Source: Viola odorata (Eukaryota; Streptophyta; Magnoliopsida; Malpighiales; Violaceae). Taken from it: a stretch of DNA of 64,000 nt. This document shows positions 48,532 to 61,622 of the stretch, piece by piece (within the stretch, counting starts at the first letter, position 1; every line of letters starts with the position of its first letter). A model generated the notes under the pieces. The model did no database searches. It worked only from the letters and a program-made list of their open reading frames with translations, and was not told the DNA's origin. Made by a program: the position numbers and the translations under genes. Location: positions 74,096,781 through 74,160,780 of the forward strand of contig OY829538.1 in assembly GCA_963691705.1 (NCBI GenBank), written 5' to 3'.

Positions 48532-49153
48532 TCAGTTTCAAGTGTTAAACCTTCTTAATAAAATTGCTTCATTAATTATGTATGATGAACTATATTATGA
48601 TATTAGAAGCAAATTTCTTTTTCACATCATAAATAGGAATGTATACAAGTAGACGAACCCGAGACCTTGCCTTCCAAGTAGGAAGTACCACTAAGAGAAG
48701 AAACACGTTTTAAGAATAAAACGTGCAAGTATTGCAAACTGAGAGCCATGGCATAAAATGGAGAGTATAACAACAAAGTACAAAGGTAACAATAAATGAA
48801 TTTTTGGAGGAGAAAAAATAATTTGGGTTGGGTCCTAACTCCTAACCCACAAACCGAATTTGAATGAATATTACAAGTCATCCCAAAAAAAAAGTGTAAG
48901 CCAATGCAGATGCAAAGGTCAAAACAACACAAAGTGTATGCTTATATACACACCTTCCTAGATAACAAACCAAGATAAATTACAAACTATATTCATGGCA
49001 GCAACACCAATGGCCTTATTATGTATGAGAGAGAGCCATCTACCTTTGTTATTTGTCAATCAACCGGGATTTCGCTGAGCAATCATGGCCACATATAGTT
49101 GCATAATCACACAAGTAATTCATGATCCCACCTTCTGTACTAGTTCATCCCCA
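48532..49153. other. Convergent region between IST1-like and CIP7-like genes
   Basis: About 620 bp holding the two 3' untranslated regions. No coding sequence recognised. Confidence 0.5.
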
Positions 49154-52100
49154 TCAATTCGCAGCAGCGGTACGGCCTTTTCTTCCAAACAAAAGAAGCT
49201 TTCTGAACCCTTTAGCAGCTTTAGGAGAGCTATCAATATCATCAGTGTTCCATTTCTTCCTGGAGTGAACTGGCTCTCCATCTATTTCATCTGGTGGCGT
49301 GGTCGAAATCTCAATCTCAGATCTGTTGCGTGAGTGCAAATTTTCTGATAGTGCAATATTATCTCTGAAATCAACGGAAGAGAAGTTTGGGGCCGTGTCT
49401 GGTGATCCAGGCATAGGGTGTGATGTCATTTCAGAAACATATTCACTGCCATTTCCAGAGGTTTTGCTGTCATTTCGAAGTACAGGAACTTCTTTAGACA
49501 ACCCCTCACCATCAGTTTTAATGTGTTCTACTTGTAGATAGGAGTCTGCGTGGAGTGAATCATCATAGCAGACTTTATCATCCAGACTTTCTTTTTGTGG
49601 CATAATACCTCCTTGATTTTTCTCCACGGAATCAATACTGTGTAATTCCTTAACGTCTTTGGTCTCTTCCATGCCAACTGTAAGTTGAGTTGCTTGTGTC
49701 GCTGAGGAATCCTTCGGTTTCTCTGCCTTGGCTACTACACCATCTTTTTTAACTGTTTTTGGATTTGTTTTCTTATTATCAGTACCAGCAGTCTTTTGTG
49801 ATGAACCATTTTCCTTTGAGGGTGCTTTCTTCGGCTGAGTTGCTTTTGATTGAGCTGGTGCTACCTTTAGTGTTGTCCTAGCAACAGCAAGACGATCAAT
49901 AGTTGAACTCCTGAACACTGGTTTCTTAGTCTCATTCTTCGAGGAAGATGCTTTCCCTGGTGCATCGGCTACACTCCTTTCAGCGATTCTTTTCTGTCGT
50001 TGAATCAATAGCTCTTCCATTCTCTTTCTCCTCTGTTCTTCCTATTTGTGAGCAGATTAAATAAAAGAAAAGAAATTAGCTACAAAAGGAAAAAGGAGAA
50101 AAACACGAGAGGTTTTCTTCTCGAGAGATGATATTAAGTAATAGTAAATGAACAAGGAGTGGATTAATTCAAAGCCATTATCCTATCTACAGCAATTCCA
50201 GTTTGAAAAAGTAGTTTAAATGCATGTCCATTACCATCTCAGATTTGCTTTTTGGTACTGTGGTTCTGCCTCCAGGAGATGCTTTCTTTGTCCTTGACGC
50301 GATATCAGATTTGCTTTTCCCCAGTATTTTTGACCTGGATTCTTTACCAGGAAGTTTGCTACCAGGAACCCCACTAGTTTTGCTCTTGCTGTCCTCACTG
50401 TTGGAGAGAGGTTTATCCTCAGCAGCAATTTTCTCAACAACTGCATTTGCTTCATAATCCAGTTCTGGATTCCAAGATGACAAACCTTGGTCAGCAGTCG
50501 AATCACGCCCAAGCACCATGTAAAGGTCATCTGGTTCATGGCCCCCAAAAGCTTTTTCAGCCTTATTTGGCGAAATTTCTGCGGTGCTGTTAGCATATTG
50601 AATTGCTTCACTAATGTCTGTTCTTAATAATGAATCAGGTTGGTCATCAAAGGGTCGAGCTTGGATCATGAATGAGTCATCAGCTAATACATCCTTCTTA
50701 TTTTGCTCAAAGCGGAAATGATCACCAGTTAATGATGAACCATAATCCCCATCAAAAGGTTTAAGGGCTGAATTTTCATCCGTGCTGAATGATCTTCCAA
50801 GCTGGTTACTGATGAGCCAATCTCCTTCTTTTTGACTTTTGATTAATGGAGCTTCTGTGGAGTAATCGGCAATAGTAGCTCGAATATTGCTCTCTGATCC
50901 CGGATTTCTCTGAGAAAACAGCAACTCCTCATATGTGCTTTCCCTTTTCTTTACCATTGGATGGCCATTTTCATCAGCTTCAAAGCTTTCAAAACGAGGT
51001 TGACCTGCATTACTAGTTTCCCTGTTTGTTGCAACAAAGGAATCATTTGAAAGCATTCGCTGCTTCCTTCCTTGCTCGGACTCCAGGTTGAAAGCCATTG
51101 ACCCTCCATCCCTTGAGCTCTTAGTTGTAAAATATTCCTCCTGAGTTTGCGCAGGATACAGTTCAGCTCCAGAAGAATCCACATCATTGTCCTTTAGCAG
51201 CAAGTTTTGGAAGGCACCCCAGTGGTCCTTTCCTTTCTCTTCCTCATTATTATTGGCAGCTCCATTCTTATCTTCCAGATCATCTGCTTGTGATGCTTTC
51301 TTATGACGGCGTGAGGTTGACTTTTGACGTCTTCCCAGCGAACCGACAGCTTCCTCCACTTGCTGCTTAAGAGCTTCTCCATTAATGAATTCATCCTCAT
51401 CAGTTGTCTCATCTGACATGTCGCCTTTCTCCCCATCCCTCTTAGAAGTAATGTAATTGATATTGCGAATGACAACCTTTCTCGATGACTTCTTCCCATG
51501 CTTTTTCCTGTGAACCTGCTCCCCTGTAGACTGCCTTTTCTCATACTCCAAAATTTCATCCGATTCTGCATCTGATCCAGAATCGCTTGTCTCACCAGAA
51601 TCATCTTGGTTTGAAGATTTCTTCCTGTTCCTTGATGCTTGTTTATGCTTTTTACGATCTTCATGTTCCCAGTCTCGATAATGGTTTGATTCATCTGGAT
51701 TTGGAGGCCATTGCATGCTGCCTGGAAAATATGGAGATGTACCCTGCATACCGGGATATAAATAGCCTTGATAGGGGGGCATTTGTTGAAATTGAAAGTT
51801 GTGCATGTAAGGAGGAAAATGGTTTGGCCATTGCATTGGCACTTGAGCCTTCCCATCTGCGGGTTGTGTTGTAGTTGACGTTGGCATGCTTCCATCTGGA
51901 AAAATGTTCACCAAAATTAAAAATTGGACGCTTCAATGAGGTTTAAACTATCCCAAGGCCTCTGAAAATCTCGTAATTATAAGAGGGAGAGAAGTGGTGT
52001 ATGTATTGAAGATATGGCAAATATAGCTTCAACATAGTCAAACTTAAACATTTTGTAAAGAGTATTTAGACTGGGATGTATGACCTACCTTGGTTTAGGT

Positions 52101-54383
52101 CTAAGCTTCCTGAGTCGGACACTGATGGGTAATTTTCCTCACCAGCAAGCACAATTCCAGAAGTCTTGAGGTAAGGTAACTCCAGCTGAGATGCCTGCAT
52201 CGCAGCTATTTCATCCATCCATAGCCGATCTTGATTCTTTTTCTTGCATAACTCCATGAAGTTAATGCATGCTTCCCTAAAGGAAATCAGATTCAGGCCT
52301 CAAAACATTGAAGGGAAAAAAAAGGGAGGAGCAATGTGAAACAATTTTCAGGCTAAAAACACCGAAGATGCAGAAACTTGAATGCAGAGTAAGCACTTCT
52401 AGACATTTCCAATGAAAAGTGAAACAACCATAAACCACAACTAAAACAAAGGCAAAAATTTACTGTTTCATTTATTAATAATCAGTTGCTAAGCGACACT
52501 ACTCCCTTGCATGCCCTACTGCTATGTTTATCCCGGAAAAAAAGAGCATCTTTTTATTGATAATGTGTCTTAAGCATTCTATAGAAACAAATGAACTTCA
52601 GTCTATCTTGATGCTTTTATGTTTTTTATACCTTAAACGCGAAGCTCCAAAAGCATCAGCAAAGGACATAAGATCGCTTATACATTCCAATTCAAATCCG
52701 GTAACCAAAGCACGAGCATAAGCCATTGCTTGCTCTTTGTGGAGCATGGTTTTCCTTGATTCCAAAGCGCGATGAAGGCGAACCCTGTTCATGATTCCAA
52801 GATGAACTGTCAACACTCTGTAAGTTATGTGCACTCTAAGCAGCATGCTGTAACATAACAACATGAAGTTTGCAAGAATAGATGATTTACTTGGAATTTT
52901 CTTCCTGTACACCATCAGTGGATCCATTGCTGTCTCCTTTTGGCTGAAATTAGTAATCACAGTAGTTAGTAGACGTCTAAAATTATGAAGTGAAAATCCA
53001 AATTGAAAATCATTATCAATGTCCTCGTTGAAATTTTGTGACATACCTTAGAGGAGGAAGTTGACTTTTGGTTATTCCCAGCAACACCTGAAAGATTGCA
53101 CACTCAATTCAAGTTAGTTCTTGTAATAAAAGAAGATGACACAGGATTTGTGGCTGAGAACATCGAGTAGGTGTAATGGAAATCATATCACGTTTCATTA
53201 TAATGATCGTAAATCAGAAAGATTTTTTTATAGAGATACAGCACAAATAGCATGGTTTTTATTTGTATGGCCCTGAGATGAAACAGTAAAAAGTACATCC
53301 TAAATAGATGTACACATCACATCATCATTATTATATAGACTGAAGGAGAAACATTACTTCTGCTCCTTATTCTTTACATAACTGCTATAATTTTTAAGCT
53401 GTTCTCCAGTTATAAAATTCGAGCTAGACCTCTTCTACCATAGCTGTGAAAGAAATCGAGTTTGAAGTATACCTTCAGTATCTGCATTTGATAGCTCATT
53501 TGATTGAACCGAACTCTCGATCTGTTCTAATTCTCTCTCAATTGTAACAAATCTCTCAAGGACCTCTGGCGTGCTAACAAACCTCACAAACCTGAAATGG
53601 CAAGAAAACTGTTCAGACACGAATCTCCAAGTGACAAATTCAAGAGCAGATACAAGGTAGAAGCTTTTGATTTTTCTTCCACCAGAAACAGATAACGGAT
53701 TGATGATTTGCAACAAAATTCAGGATTTCAAAACAAATCTTATCCAACTAAAAAAAGATGGGCCAGTAAACATGTGACTAGATAGTGAAAGGAACAAGAT
53801 CCTTTGGATCCAAACTACAAATTCACCTAATAAAATCAGAACATTTCAAAAGATGTCCGATTTTCAGCCATTTCAGTCTAAATTCAACAAGATTCAATCC
53901 AACAGGACCACCAATTTAGTACAACCTTAAATTTTTCATAAATTCCACTAGAAGACACAGTGTAAGCCAAGAAAGTGAACACAAAAATCACAGAAAAGAA
54001 GCAGCAATAGAAGTGAAAGTTACTACCTTTGAAGAGTAGCTTTGGTGAACCAGTAGGCATTAGTGGAGGCAGGACGCAGCGTGATCGAATACCCACCTTT
54101 GGAAATCTGATCTCTAGCAGTTTTTAAGTGCAAAACGAAAGGTTCTAACAGCCCAGAAGCCAGTTTCTCACTCGCATCTCCACCATAAATCACCAGATCA
54201 CATCTTCAACAAAAATAAAATCAAATTCACAACAAAAACAAAGAACCCAAATCACTCAATGAACACAAAAAGGGAAAATCTTTGAAACCCATATGGAAAA
54301 ATGGGATAAAATGCAGGGTAGTACCTGGTTCTGGTGGGAGTGAGCTGGAAGAGAGCATAATCAAGAAGAGTTCTTGAGTCCAT
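49154..54383 (-). CDS. CIP7: COP1-interacting protein 7-like (CIP7), 9 exons
   Basis: Nuclear protein that in Arabidopsis binds the COP1 ubiquitin ligase and promotes light-induced genes, including those for anthocyanin and chlorophyll. Exons in transcript order: 54383-54325, 54203-54027, 53591-53473, 53087-53047, 52943-52891, 52784-52632, 52276-52089, 51895-50235, 50041-49154, giving 1112 residues (Arabidopsis protein about 1058). The N terminus is the family signature [20 protein letters not shown], with the conserved block [18 protein letters not shown] and the segment [21 protein letters not shown] Pro/Gln/Tyr-rich segment ([13 protein letters not shown]) and long acidic and Lys-rich disordered regions follow. 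An [20 protein letters not shown] coiled-coil stretch and the C-terminal [13 protein letters not shown] are conserved. All exon phases agree. It lies next to DUF1218 in a cluster that recalls the Arabidopsis PORB/CIP7 locus. Confidence 0.93.
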
Positions 54384-55379
54384 TGCTAGAGAAAACAGAG
54401 GAGGAGGAGGATGAGAGGTGTTCAAAGAAACATGTGTTTTGTTGGGTTGAGAAATAATTTATTACGTTTTTGAGGAAACTTGATTTGTTGTTACATGGCT
54501 TGCTTCTTGGATTATTGCATTATGGTGGAGGTGATGTGGGATAAAAGGCACATGGGAAAAGAGCTTTGAGGTGGTGGCAGGAGGGAGTTCCATGATCCTT
54601 TTTCCCTTTTCTCCATTTTATTTATTTATTAATTTATTAATTTTTCTGGTTGAGTGTTCTCTTTCGCATTTTTTAAACATCATATTAATTTTATTCGAGT
54701 ATCTTTCAATTTTAAAAGTGTTCTTCTGACTTCTATAGTGTGTTATATTTTCTAAACTCGAATTCGTACTCAAAATTTTAAATATAGAGTTTGATGTTTT
54801 TCCTTTACTCAAAATAAAAAAATAAATTTGTATTTTTTCTAACAAAGATCAACTATCGGTATTAGAAATGAAAAATTAAAATCTAAAAAAACAAAAAACA
54901 AAATGATCAAACCGACAACTAAAAAAAACTCGAAGGAAGTAATTTTTTTTTTTTGCGACGTGGGTCCATTTGGACACGGGATCCACGTGAAAATGCAGAC
55001 AGGAACTATTACTATTACACTCACAAGCTTGCCCGAGACTGAAATTGGGACAGCACAGAGAATGAGTCCTAAACTGGCACTGTACAGACTACAGAGAATG
55101 AATCTAAGGTTGCTGGGCTGATTGCTTGATGGTGGCTCATGATATCATCACGCTACTTTCTTTTATCATTTCTCTTCTTTCCTTTTCTCTAACAGCAAAA
55201 TCATTTTCTGGGGTTATTTTTTCTTCTTATTATTATTTTTCAGTTTGGAAATAGATGGTTTTGTTTTAGACCAATAAAGACCGACCAAGACCCTAATAAA
55301 TCAAAACATCAATCAACTTTTAAAATTGTAATACATCATGATTATGCTATATATATAAGTTACTACAGTTGTTGTAAGG
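54384..55379. other. CIP7 upstream region
   Basis: About 1 kb upstream of the CIP7 start, the likely promoter, with no gene. Nothing distinctive beyond AT-rich tracts. Confidence 0.45.
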
Positions 55380-55381
55380 TA

Positions 55382-55618
55382 ATCCCTCCGTTTTCGAATA
55401 ATTGTCACTGGCTACTATTTATGCATGCGTTTCGAGGAGGCCGAATGGCTCACTATTTGACCCAAAAAGTTCCGTACTTTTTTCTCGGACGTACGTTAAG
55501 GATTAACGTACGTTAGAAAAAAAGTACGGATTTTTTTGGGGTCAAATAGTGAGTTATTCGGCCTCCTCAAAACGCGTGCATAAATAGTAAAGTGTCAATT
55601 ATTCGAAAACGGAGGAAG
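55382..55618. mobile_element. Stowaway-type MITE, copy 2 (237 bp)
   Basis: Ends ATCCCTCCGTTTTCG and CGAAAACGGAGGAAG, flanked by TA (55380-55381, 55619-55620). The body is a long hairpin, and the interior words GAGGAGGCCG, GGATTAACGTACGTT and GTCAAATAGTGA match the copy at 34404-34639. Same family, slightly diverged ends. Confidence 0.9.
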
Positions 55619-55969
55619 TAATAAAACTACAGGAGTTACAACAACTGTAGTTTTTTTATTAATTAATTAGCTATATTATTAATTATTATTACAATATATG
55701 ATCGAACTCGTAATTTACATTTTAAATATTGTAGTTTTTTTATCATTGTGTGACGGAAGAAGTAATAATTATTAGACGAATGAACATTTAAGTATTTATA
55801 AATCAATTAAAAATACTATAATCACAATCGTTACATTATACCGTTATTTTCGTGATTTTTCGTTAGATTATAATTTCCAATTTATTACCCGTTATTATTA
55901 TTTAAAACCATGAGACTCCGTTAGTAAAATTTGAAAGATGATTGTGAGAGAATTCCGTTCTTTTTACTA

Positions 55970-57053
55970 CTCCCTCCGTCATTTGAAGCTTGACGCCCCA
56001 AGGTAAAAAACCAAAGTTTGCCAAAGGTTGACGTCTTCGTTTGCAGTGCCATTTTTTATTCTTATTCTTATTCTTCTTCAGCCAAAATTCAATTTCCTGC
56101 TAAATTAAATCAATTTCCACTACACCCAACAATTCAATTTCCATGCCAAATTAATTCAATTTCTACTGCACCAAACAAAATCACCTTCTCCCTCATTCAA
56201 TTAATTACCCAATCTCTCAATTTCCACTGCACCAAACAAAATCACCATTTCTCAAAATTCAATTTCCACTGCAATTACCATTCAAAATCACCATTTCTCA
56301 AAATGCAATTTTCACTGCACCAAACAAAATCACCTTCTCCCTCGTTCAATTAATTACCCAATCTCTCAAAATCAATTACCCAATTTGTAATTGTCAATTA
56401 CTTAATCTGCTCAAATCAATTGCAGAAAATCAATTACCCAATTAAATCCCCTGCAATTAATCAGAAAATCAATTACCAATTTGTAATTGTCAATTACCCA
56501 ATTTAATCAATTACCCAATTAAATCCCCTGCAATTAATCAGAAAATCAACCACCAACACAAATCCGGCCACCAACCACCGCTGGCCAATCACCACCAAGC
56601 AAACCAAAACCATCAAACCTCAAACCCCAAAAAAATGAAAAAAATAAAGGAAGGAAAAACAGAAGAAAGAAAAGGAAGAGGGAGAGAGGAGGCGACGTTG
56701 GTGCTGGTGCCATCGGCGGAGGAGCAGTGGATTGAAAATCCAGATTTGAAAGGATTTGAAAGGAAAACAATAAAGAAGGGAAAAGGAAAAGGAATGAAAA
56801 ATGAAAAAAAGATTGTGAAGGGTTGCTGGGTCAATTTTGAGAAATGGTGATGAGGAGAAAGGGATGAAGGAGTGGCTGCGTGGAAGAGAAAGAGGAGGAA
56901 AAAGAAAAAGTCATTTTTAGGGTTGGATGTGGAGGAGAGAAGGAAGAAAAGAAGGGACAATTTTGTAACTCACATGGGTCGAACAGTACCGCATCAGTTT
57001 TCTTAAAAAACGGGAAATGTGGGCCCGCGTCATGTATAAAATGACGGAGGGAG
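55970..57053. mobile_element. 1.08-kb non-autonomous element with Stowaway/mariner-type ends
   Basis: Starts CTCCCTCCGTCATTT and ends with its exact reverse complement (15 bp), with TA at 55968-55969 and 57054-57055. The interior lacks a transposase: 56060-56560 consists of short CAAAATCACC/CAATTTCCACTGCA repeats and 56630-56960 is a purine-rich tract. It may be a deletion derivative of a mariner-like element or a MITE enlarged by repeats. Confidence 0.7.
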
Positions 57054-57400
57054 TATCTTTTTTTCTTGCTTTGCTTTGCAACTGTCAGGTGTCACGTACT
57101 ATTCCTGCTAGACTGCTAGTGGTTTGAGTGAGGATGTGGCAAAGAATAATCATGTTCTTATGCATTGTCCCAAAAGAAAAAGAAAAAAAAAACGAAGGAT
57201 CAAATTTGCAACGATTTAGAAATGGAATCGTTTGCATTAAATAGAAGTACCAATTTTGGCACATGTATTGTCATGTGTGTATAGTATGTGCTGATGTGAT
57301 TATGGGTGTGGATTAATGAATTTTACTATGCTCGCTAATAAAATGACTTCCTAATAAAATTTGTATAAATCAAAATTATGTTATTTTTGTTAGTAAATTA

Positions 57401-57528
57401 CTCTCTCCGGTCTCAAATAATTGTCCACTTTGTACGGAATGTTACTGTACATTTTATTTGACTTTTTAGTGTTTGGTTTACTGAATGTTACTGTAGCAAT
57501 CTGGACAATTAATCAAGACTAGAGGGAG
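57401..57528. mobile_element. Stowaway-like MITE (128 bp)
   Basis: Left end CTCTCTCCGGTCT and right end CTAGAGGGAG form imperfect inverted repeats that extend through AATTGTCCA/TGGACAATT. TA dinucleotides flank both sides (57399-57400, 57529-57530). Smaller and more diverged than the 237-bp family. Confidence 0.75.
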
Positions 57529-57530
57529 TA

Positions 57531-60414
57531 TATGATTATTTCCTGTCTTTTTAAAGTATATTTTAATTCTATCAATTCAGCTAATAGCCTTTAAAATAAG
57601 TCAATAAACGTCGAATCAAAGAAGTATTGTTAATTAATTTTTGCACCGAAGGTATAAAAACGACAAGGTCTTTTTGACTAAGTTATTTTATTAGAGATTT
57701 AAGAGTGGATTAATGAGAAATTGTTGTTGGAGAGTAGGATAAAATCCCTGTTGGGTTGCTTAATAAGCATGCATGGAGTATATGTAAATCATGGTTTGTT
57801 TGTTTAAACATAGCAATCAATAAATCTCAGTACAAGTCAAGAATTCTCATAATGTTTTGAAGCTCTTATTTCTTAATGATTACTTGTTGCCTAAATCAAG
57901 AAATGTGGTACCTTAATTACTTACTACCTTCCGAGCTCTAGTTCATCCGCAAATTACAATTATTCCCCCTAATTAAGAAGATACGAGTCAATAATTGGAT
58001 GCCAAATTGCCAATTGTTATAAATAACCGATATTGCGGCGGTTATATAAATGAGTAAAAATTCGTAAAATAATAATTTTTTATCTTATTTTATTTCATAT
58101 TGTTTCATTTTTACTTCTAATTTCCACTCAAATTATCACATCATCATCAAATTGATGCATAAAAAAAAATTGTCATTTGCATAAAATATATGTTTCGGAA
58201 AATATAAAATAACAAGTATTATGAACAGTAAGAATCCGTAGGAAAAAATTATTTAATTTACCCCAGAAAGAGTAACATTTAATTCATGATCAGATAATAA
58301 AAGAATAATTTTGATTTTAAAACTCGAGAATAAAGTTAGATTTAGTAACTTCTGATTATCCCATGGTCATCAATCATATAGTACAAGTTTTGCTTTCTTG
58401 AAGATTTGCCTTTTCACATAGAAAAAAGTACATCTAGCTATTGTGCACACTACCTATAGGTTTTTTCTTCTTCAAGCATTAGATAATAATCTATGAATGT
58501 CGGCTCCAAAATGTCATTAGCTTTATAAAATAGTGGATGGACTTTGGATGCATTACAAATATGGTTGGTTGAAGATTATCCAACTTCTTTCTCTCATTTT
58601 TTTGAGTGGTCCAAAATTAATTTCTAAATATAATGTATTACACTTTAATTACTAGGAAAACTTAAACCATAGTCACATCAACAATTAATCAACCATAATC
58701 ACATCATCCACTACCTATAGTTTATTTATATCACGTTTCGATGAACTGTGAAGTTTCGATGAAATGAGGTTTTGATTAATTACTTTATTGTGTTAATTTA
58801 TCACTTAAATCTTTGTACGAGGAAAAATTTCATGTTGATAATATTTTATTTCTTAATGAATCGTACTTATATTTATCTAACCAAATTATTCCAATAATGG
58901 CTAGATTATGGTAAACAAACTAAAAATAAAAGACTCCATTTTTATTTTACAGAGAAGTAAGAAATGTTTGTCGGATAGAATGTTGGATCTCAAATCTATC
59001 ATTAGACAGATGAAACAACGATCTACCCTACCTATTCTAAAAAAAAGCCCCAAAACAAAACTATCAACCCTACATTAGCTGGAAGTATTGTATTGTGACA
59101 AGTTGTTGATGATGAATCGATGATGATGATGATGATGATGACGACGACGACGACCAGCCACCCATATTGATGACTGACATTACTGGGTCCAGATAGCATC
59201 TACCCATATCTTTAATTATATTTTCGTGTTCCTTGTTTGTTTATATATATCCATTGATGATATGATGAAATGGCAACCACTTCCACATTAGCTAACACAA
59301 AGCAAAATTGCATTCCAAAACGTATAGCCAAACTGATCATTTAACTCTTTTTGGGTGGGGCTTATATTACAGTTTTTCTAGATGACATCTTTGTTAAAAC
59401 ATCCTGACATCATCTTTGCAAGTTCTATAAGTAAGAAAGATACAAACATTAAGGAATTTAATTAAAATTTAGGGTAAATTACGTTATATAAAAACTTGTA
59501 AAATATTCCACTTAATTCTTCCATATTTTTAGAAATTATTTTATTTATTTTTTTAATATTTTGAATAAAATAGATTATTCCATATTTGTTACATTTTCTC
59601 TTAATTTACTAAATTATAAAAGATGATAAGTATAAATTTTTGTATATTATAAGGTTTTTTATATAGTTTAGCGTGAGTGTCCTATTTTTTATTTTTTTAA
59701 AATGAAGAGATGTTACTTTAGTACATTAGTGTTTCAAGCAACCATAATAAATAAGTTACATAGAAATAAGTGTTTTTAGGTCCAAGCAAGCATGGGCCTT
59801 CCTCCACTTTGATGGGCAGAACTCGGGCTTTAAATTTTGAAGTTTCTTATAAACTATGGCAATCCGGCCCACTAAAAAGATAAGGAGGGCTTGCACTCGC
59901 AAAACTCAAGCAGGGAAATTCTAATTTTGGTATGTCATGTCAATTGTCACCCTTCACTTCTTAAGACGAATTAAAATTGATCATTAATCTATCTTTTACA
60001 TCAAATGTTATTGCTTAATAAACTAAAAATAATAAAAAAAGATGATACGTCGAAATTTCTGATATTCAGTATATCTTAGTTTGATGGATAAATTTAAAAT
60101 GACGATCCAAACAGTGTTAATAACCATATTACATGGCAATATTTAAACATTTTTTCAAGTGAAAAAATAATAATTTCGTACTACTAATAAAAATAAATGA
60201 AGCTACAGATATTTATAAGAACACGCGAGTGACATGCCAATGCTTTGAACTATTTTTAGCAAGAAGAGAGAAACCCAACATACAACTTTTCTTGGTCGTC
60301 CTAAATTCAGGTGACCCCGCCTTCTTTAATTACCCATTCTAGCTAGTCTTTTTCATGCCTTGAGCTTCGTGCAACGCCAAACGTTCTTTCCATAAACGAA
60401 GCTGCTGTCCCGTC
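57531..60414. other. AT-rich intergenic region upstream of the EPF1-like gene
   Basis: No gene seen in 2.9 kb. A (GAT)n/(ACG)n microsatellite lies at 59119-59153. Confidence 0.55.
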
Positions 60415-60722
60415 TTTTTTTTCAGTTCGATTAATTCAAATTTTCACCGTAAGTTTCCATTTGTGCCCAGTTGACGAAGCCACGAGTTCACCTTCTATTA
60501 ATTACAGAAGCATGAATTGAAGAGAGGAGACTCATTCATAAGTTAATTATTTTAGTATTCAGATTCTTTTTCAAATTCGACTAATTTAGATTATCACCGC
60601 GAGAGACGCCCATCACGTCTCTGATCGGACTCAATTTACGAAGCCACCAGTTTCACCTTCTATTAATTACAGAAGCAGCGAATTGAAGAGGAGAGAGTCA
60701 TTCATGAGTTAATAATTATTTT
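60415..60722 (+). repeat. Imperfect tandem duplication upstream of the EPF1-like gene
   Basis: Two copies of about 150 bp (roughly 60415-60562 and 60563-60722) share the word series TTCGA(T/C)TAATT, ATCACCG or TTCACCG, ACGAAGCCAC, CACCTTCTATTAATTACAGA and GAATTGAAGAG in the same order. The second copy ends about 250 bp upstream of the start codon, so it may duplicate promoter elements. Confidence 0.75.
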
Positions 60723-60890
60723 GTAGTGACACAAAGCACTGACAAGAATGCAGAGAGGAAGACGAGGAATCCATGTCATGAGTTGTGTGATCTGCCTGCC
60801 CAGCTCACCCAGTTTTCATGTGAATCCAATCTCTCCCCTATACTGCCTGTGACCTCCTTCAATACTTCTCTTTCACTCTCTCTTTTGCCT

Positions 60891-60898
60891 TATAAATA
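60891..60898 (+). promoter_or_regulatory. TATA box of the EPF1-like gene
   Basis: TATAAATA, 72 bp upstream of the ATG at 60970, after a CT-rich stretch. This predicts a leader of about 40 bases. Confidence 0.8.
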
Positions 60899-60969
60899 CT
60901 CCTCAATCTTTGAATCTTTGGATTTCCATCATCACTACTACCAATTAATAATTTTGATATCATAAAGTC

Positions 60970-61622
60970 ATGGCAATCAAAAATAAGTACTACTATTGTT
61001 CAATTTATGTTGTGGCATTCCTCCTCCTTGTTCTACTACTTGCATTTCCATCCACTATCTTTGCTACTAGACAAAGTAAGTGATATATATGTAGCTAATT
61101 AAGTTGTGGTTTTTATTTTATTTTTAAAATATTATCCTTTCCCTTATTGCTAAAAGAAAGGGTCTTAATATTTTGGAAACGTGTCGTTAATTCAATCTGT
61201 TTCGACTTAATTGTAAAAGTGAAGTGTCATTTGTTATCTACAATTAATTAATGATTATATGTTGTTAATAAAGTATGAGCGGATTCACGGTGAAATAAAT
61301 AAATATATTTTTTAATAATTTTGCAGGTGGAGAGTTGGGTGGTGGTGCATGGGGGAGAAAAGGAGAGAGCAATGGATTGATGGTGATGAATGGGAAGAGA
61401 GAAGTGAAGGTGATGATGAGTGTGAAAGAGAAGGTAGCGAATCCGCTACAAGTTGCTGGGTCGAGCTTGCCCGATTGCTCGCACGCTTGTGGGTCGTGCA
61501 CGCCTTGCAAACTGAAGATTGTAACAGCCGCTTGTGGCCGACACTCCGTCGCCAGTCAGCCGGAAGCCTGCCCGGTTTCCTACCGTTGCATGTGTCGGAA
61601 CAAATCCTATCCAGTCCCATAA
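60970..61622 (+). CDS. EPF1: EPIDERMAL PATTERNING FACTOR 1-like secreted peptide, 2 exons
   Basis: Cysteine-rich secreted peptide of the EPF/EPFL family. EPF1 limits stomatal spacing by acting through ERECTA-family kinases and TMM. Exons 60970-61075 and 61327-61622, split after the first base of a Ser codon, give 133 residues. Residues 1-33 are a signal peptide (hydrophobic core VVAFLLLVLLLAFPS). A variable propeptide follows, and the mature C-terminal region begins about at VAGSSLPDCSHACGSC. Eight Cys are present there (DC, AC, SC, PC, AAC, AC, RC, MC), the EPF1/EPF2 number, and the end RNKSYPVP matches EPF1 closely and differs from the EPF2 end as I recall it. EPF2 and EPFL7 are less likely alternatives. 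Confidence 0.88.

Noticed and set aside
56546..56960. Phe/Pro/Ser-rich minus-strand frames
   Set aside because: They translate the purine-rich block inside the 1.08-kb element.
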